Source: Chelonoidis abingdonii (taxonomy: Eukaryota; Chordata; Testudines; Testudinidae). From it: 64,000 nt of DNA. The notes under the pieces were generated by a model. It searched no databases, was not told where the DNA came from, and was given only the letters and a program-made list of their open reading frames with translations. A program made the position numbers and the translations under genes. Of this stretch, positions 55,201 to 61,200 are shown piece by piece. Numbering within the stretch: the first letter of the stretch is position 1; the number at the start of each line of letters is the position of its first letter. Where the stretch lies: NCBI RefSeq assembly GCF_003597395.2, contig NC_133778.1, forward strand, positions 20,576,673 through 20,640,672, given 5' to 3'.

Positions 55201-58200
55201 TGTGCGCGCCGTCCGTGCACGCTCGTTCGAAGATTTTTAACCTAAGCAACTCCGGCGGGCCGGCAGAGTCACCCACCTCAGGTGGTGCCCCGCATGGCGC
55301 ATTGAATATACTCTGCCTGCCCGTCTGCTCCTCAGTTCCTTCTTGCCGGCTACTCCGACGGGAAGGAGGGCGGGTGTGGAATGGATATGAGCAACACATC
55401 TTGAAGAACAACAGTTACAAAGGAGTAACATCTTCTCTTCGAGATTGCTCTCATATCCATTCCATTAGGTAATGAAAGTTCCCAAGCGCTGTTACCTATG
55501 GGCGGTGGTCGGAGTGAGATCATCAGCGTGAAGCACGATCATGACAGGCCGAGGCTGCGTATCTCTGGCCTGCTGGACAGGGCATAGAGGAAGTGAAGGT
55601 ATTGGAGCGGGGAACGAGGTCGCTGCCGACAGATTCCCTGGAATGGGCACGTGCTGGCAAGAAAAGCCCGCCGATGAGGCTTGAAGCCTCTTGGAGAGTG
55701 CACAGTCACGTGCCCAGCGGGGCCTGGTGCCAACAGTCATACACAGGCCCGGATGCAGACCGTCACTCACGAGGAGATCCTCTGAGAATGAGACGGGCAA
55801 CCCCTTAACACGTTCAGCTACCACAACAAAGAGTTGGGGTTTGGGAACGGCTTCGTTCGCTCTATATAAAAGGCGATGTTGCCCTAGGCGTCCAATGGTG
55901 TACTGGTGCTCCCTGCCGAAGACGGAATGTGGGTCGGAAGAAGATCAGGTAGGGTAAGATCTCTGGTTGACGTGTAAAGGCGAGACCACCTGGGGAGAAA
56001 GCAAGGTGACGTCTCCAAGCTGTACTTTTGTCTCCTGTGGAAAACCGTACTACGGGGGATCCACCCGTTGAGGGCCGGAGCTCCGGCCACCCGTCATGCG
56101 GAGGTGATAGGGCACACAGGAAAGCAGTCTTCCAGGAGAGATAGAAAGGGAGCAAATTGCATATGGTTCGAAGGAGGGAACATGAGTCTGGCCAGCAACC
56201 AGTTCAGGCTCCAGGTTGCGGCAGGCGGCGAATCTGTGGGTAAAGACGCTCCAGACACCTTAGGAACCTATAGTCCCATTGGGTGAGAAAACCGTAGCGA
56301 GTCGCCATCCCCTCCTGGGTGGAAGTGAAATGCCGCCAAGTAGACCCTTAGAGATGACACCACCAGCCCTGTTGTTGGCTTGGGACCAGAGTAGTCAAGA
56401 TATTAGACGATGGAGACTTCGTGGAAAGAAGTTCGGATCCGCACACCGCACGTGAAAGACGCTTCAACTTGGCCGAATACGTTGCTGCTAGTGGAAAGGC
56501 TTCCGTCTTCCTAGAGCACCTGTCCGCATGGGGTAAAGCAAGCATTTCCGACCAGGTCAGCCACTCAGAGCCACGGCCGTGAGGTGTTTAGCAACTGAAG
56601 GTCGGGTGACGGGAGCCCTGCCTGGTCCTTGAGAGCAGGTCCAGGTGAAGAGCAGGGGGAGCGGTCGCACGACAGGTCCAGCAACATGGAGAACCAATGC
56701 TGTCGGGGCACGCTGCGAGCTATCAATGAATGAGCGGGCCCCTGTCCCTGCGCACCTTCAGAAGACCTTGTGGACAGCGGAAGTGTGGGAATGCGTAGAA
56801 CAGTGCATCTCCAAGGATAAGGAAAGCGTCCGCCACCGAGCCCGGTTCGGACTGAACGGAGCAGAACAGCTGGCATTTCTGTTTCCGCAGGTGCGCGAAG
56901 AGGTCCATCCGGGACCAGTCCCACCTCCGGAGAAGCGAAGAGAGCGCTCCGGCGGAAGGACTCCACTCGTGGGAAAGGAAGGATCTGCTCAGATGATCCG
57001 CCAGATTGTTCCGAACCCCCGGGAGAAAGGACGCGATGAGGTGAATGGAGTGGGCTAGGCAGAAGTCCCAGAGCCTCAAGGCCTCCTGACACAGGGGAGA
57101 AGACCTCGTGCCGCCCTGCTTGTGTATATAATACATGGTCGTTGTGTTGTCGGTGAATACCGAAACACAGCGACCTTGAAGTTGTTGACGGAACGTTTGA
57201 CAAGCAAGGCGGACCACCCTCAATTCCCGTACGTTGATGTGGAGGGCTAGCTCGCGAGGTGACCGCCGGCCCTGGGTCCGCAGGGTACCGAGATGGGCCC
57301 CCCATCCCAGGTCTGAGGCATCCATTGTCAGGGACACCAAGGGCTGGGGCGGATGGAACGGGAGCCCCGCGCACACCACGGACTGATCCAGCCACCACTG
57401 CAGGAAGCCTAAGACGTCCTGGGGAATGGTGACAACCGTGTCCAAAGAACGCCTGGCTGGACAGTACTGAGCAATGAGCCAGGACTGGAGGGGCCTCAGG
57501 AGGAGCCGAGCGTATCCCATGACAAACGTGCAGGCCGCCATGTGGCCCAAGAGAGTCAGGCAAGTGCGTATTGAGGTCAAGGGCGCTGCCTGCAGCCATC
57601 ATATGATGGCCGTCAAGGTTTGGAATCTCGATGGAGGAAGAATGGCTCTGGCCAGGGTGGAGTCCAGAATGGCGCCGATAAACTCTATACTCTGAGTGGG
57701 GATTAGTGTTGACTTTTCGACATTGAGCATTAGGCCTAGGCTCACAAAAAGTTGCTTGACCATGTGGACGTGGCTGAGGACTTGTGTCTCTGAGGATCCC
57801 CGGATCAGCCAGTCGTCAAGGTATGGAAATACATGTATGCGACTGCGGTGAAGGTGGGCGACGACTACAGCCATACACTTGGTGAACACTTGCGGGGCTG
57901 TAGAGAGGCCGAACAGGAGGACCGCGAATTGATAGTGACGGTTGTTTACGACGAACCGAAGGAACCTCCTGTGGGGTGGGAAGATGGCTATATGGAAGTA
58001 GGCGTCTTGCATGTTGAGGGCGGCGTACCAGTCTCCAGGATCCAGGGATGGGATAATGATCCCCAAGGATACCATACGGAACTTCAACTTTACCAGGTAT
58101 CTGTTGAGCTCCCACAGGTCGAGGATAGGCCTGAGGCCTCCCTTGGCTTTGGGGATCAGAAAATAGCGGGAATAAAACCCCTTGCCCCGCTCGCTCTCTG

Positions 58201-61200
58201 GAACCTCCTCTATGGCTCCTTTGACGAGGAGCATTTGCACCTCCTGGAGGAGGAGTTGCTCGTGAGAGGGGTCCCTGAAGAGGGACGAGGGAGGAGGAGG
58301 GGAGGGCAGATTTGAAACAAATTGCAGATGATATCCAAGTTCCAAAGTGCATAAGACCTCTCGGTCCGATGTTAGTCGGGACCACGCAGGGAGGAAAAAC
58401 GAAAGACGGTTGGAAAAGGGAGGGGACGGATCTGTGAGAGAAACTATACAGCGCCCTCGGGCACACCTTCAAAACGAAGGTTTCGGGCCGGAGGAAGGCT
58501 TGGAGAAGCTCTGGTTTTGTCCTCCTTGGTTGCCCGATTGTCTACGTCGGCCATTTCTATTTCGCCGTCTGGCGAAGTCTTGCCTCTGCCTGGGTTGGGG
58601 GTAGGGCCAGTGTTGTTGCTGAGGCCGGAAGGGTCTGCGCTGGGTGACGGGCATATGCATCCCCAGTGAACGCATAATGACCCTATTGTCTTTTAGGCTT
58701 TGCAGTCTAGGGTCAGTTTTGTCCGAGAACAGGCCCTGGCCCTCAAACGGGAGATCCTGGATGGTATGCTGGAGCTCCGGAGGAAGGCCAGAGACCTGGA
58801 GCCAGGAAATGCAGCGCATGGTAACGCCAGAGGCTAGAGTCCTGGCGGCCGAATCTGTGGCGTCCAAAGATGCCTGCAAGGAAGTTCTCGCGACCTTCTT
58901 GCCCTCCTCAAGGATCGCAGAGAATTCCTGACGCGCATCTTGCGGAAGCAGCTCCTTGAATTTGTCTGCCGCCGCCCAGGTGTTGTACGTGTAGCGGCTA
59001 AGGAGAGCCTGTTGATTGGATACCCGAAGCTGGAAGGCACCTGCAGAATAGACCTTTCGGCCGAGCAGGTTCATGCGCCTCGCTTCCTTAGACTTTGGGG
59101 CCGGGGCCTGCTCACCATGGCGTTCCCTCTCATTTACGGGTTGGACGACGAGGGAACACGGGGGCGGATGGACATATAGATATTCGTAGACCTTCGAGGG
59201 CACCATGTACTTGCGTTCCACTCCGCGTGCAGCGGGGGGAACGGACGCCGGAGACTGCCAAATGGTCGTGGCATTGGCCTGAATGGTCCGGATGAAAGGA
59301 AGGGCGACTCGAGTGGGTGCGTCGGCAGACAGTATGCTCACTACCGGATCCTCAATTTCTGAGACCTCCTCAAACTGTAAGCTCATGTTCTGCGCCACGC
59401 ACCTCAGGAGGTCCTGATGTGCCCTGAGGTCAAGCGGAGGGGGGCTGGTGGATGTTGTTCCAGCCACTGCTTCATCTGGGGAGGATGATAAGGAGAGACC
59501 CGGCAGGAGTGGATCTGCAGGAGGCTCTGCCTGGAGCACTGCGTCCGACTCTGGAGGGAGTTCAGGGTCCTGAGGCTGAGACAACCTCTCCTCTGTAGGG
59601 GAAGGGGGAGGACTGGAAGATGTGGCCTCTGGAGCCCTGTGTTCAGAGACAGTTGAACGCGGGGGAATCTGTTGAGGGCCCTGAGCTTGGTGGTACGCCC
59701 AGGGAGTCCAGAATCCCCACTGCTGCGGTCCATGTTCCTGAGGTAGGGGTTCATGGAATAGAGCAGCAGGCCTGTCGGTGTCCAGGGCGTACGCGCTGTC
59801 TGCTTGTGAGGAGACCGACGGCTGGCGGGACGGCCAGGGAGGAGCCGAACGGGACTGATATGGGTCCCTCGCTCCGGATGACAGAGACTTTCTCAGTGCT
59901 GGAGATCGGTGCCGGGAATCATAACGGCACCGCGATTGAGACCGGGACCTGCCACCAGCTCGGTGCCGGGAGGTCAACCTGGATCTGGAACACCGACGGT
60001 GGGAGTGGCTTCTCGAATCTCGGTGCCGGTAGCGATGGCTCGAGCCGGAGCGGTGCCGGGAGTATCGGGACCGGCGTGAGGAGGACCTGCACCGCAAGTA
60101 CAACCGGTACCGCCACGGTGAGCGGTGCCGGGGCTGCGAGCGGCGCCTTGATCGAGATCTCCCACGGGACTGGGAACGGTGTCGGGACCACGATGGGGAT
60201 CAGTGCCGACTCGGCGAATCCAAAGACGGCGCTCGCATGGCCACTGGCTTGCCCTTAGATTGTAGAACCCGCACTGGAGGCATCGGGGGTTGAGGCAGCG
60301 CAGACTTGGTTAATGCTATAAGGTCCGTAGCCAAGGAGAACATCTCAGGCGTTGATGGGACCATTAGCTCGACCCCGGATCTTATCGGGGAGCTGTGAGG
60401 GACCGGACTCGACGGACCTCCCGGGCCCAGAGTCAACGGAATCCCTAGTATCAGTGCTGCGGCAGGAATCGGTGCTGGGTGCTCCGTTCGAATCTGCTTG
60501 GCCAGAGTGGAGGACACCGAAGGTCTTTTGTCAGGGCCCGGTGCCAGGGAAGGTCGGTGCCGAGGCATTTTCCTGGGCCCGGCGCAGTCTGGTGCCGGAG
60601 TGGAGTCGGCACTCGGTGCCGAGGATGGAGGGTTAAGCGCCGTTTCCATGAGGAGAGTCTTTAAGCACTGGTCTCTCTCCTTCTTGGTCCTTGGCTTAAA
60701 GGCCTTGCAAATGCGGCACTTCTCAGAAATATGCGATTCGCCGAGGCACTTTAGGCAGGAGTCATGAGGATCGCTCGTGGGCATCGGCTTTTTGCAGGCC
60801 GAACACAGTTTGAACCCCGGCGAACCGGGCATGAGCCTGGCGCCAGGTGCGGGGGAGGGCTAGAGCCCAAGCCCGCTAACTATATACAACAAGTAAATAA
60901 CAACTATAAAACTAATATTCTATACTCTAACTATAACTATAACTAAATATAACTAGTAGAACAACGAACAAGGAGAAGCTAGGGACGTGGAGGACAGCTA
61001 TGCCGCGCTCCATAGTTCCAACGACCGACACAGCGGTAAGAAGGAACTGAGGAGCGGACGGGCCGGCAGGGGTATATATCAGGCGCCATGGCGGCGCCAC
61101 TCTAGGGGGCGACCTGACGGCCCGCCGGAGTTGCTAGGGTAAAAATCTTCCGACGAGCGTGCACGCGCGGCGCACACACCTAACTGGAATGGATATGAGC

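Noticed and set aside
56565..57602. 345-codon minus-strand open frame
   Set aside because: It overlaps the DIRS-2 RNase H frame in another phase. The overlapping frame carries the MDAS, FTDN and LADHLSR motifs, so this one is a shadow.
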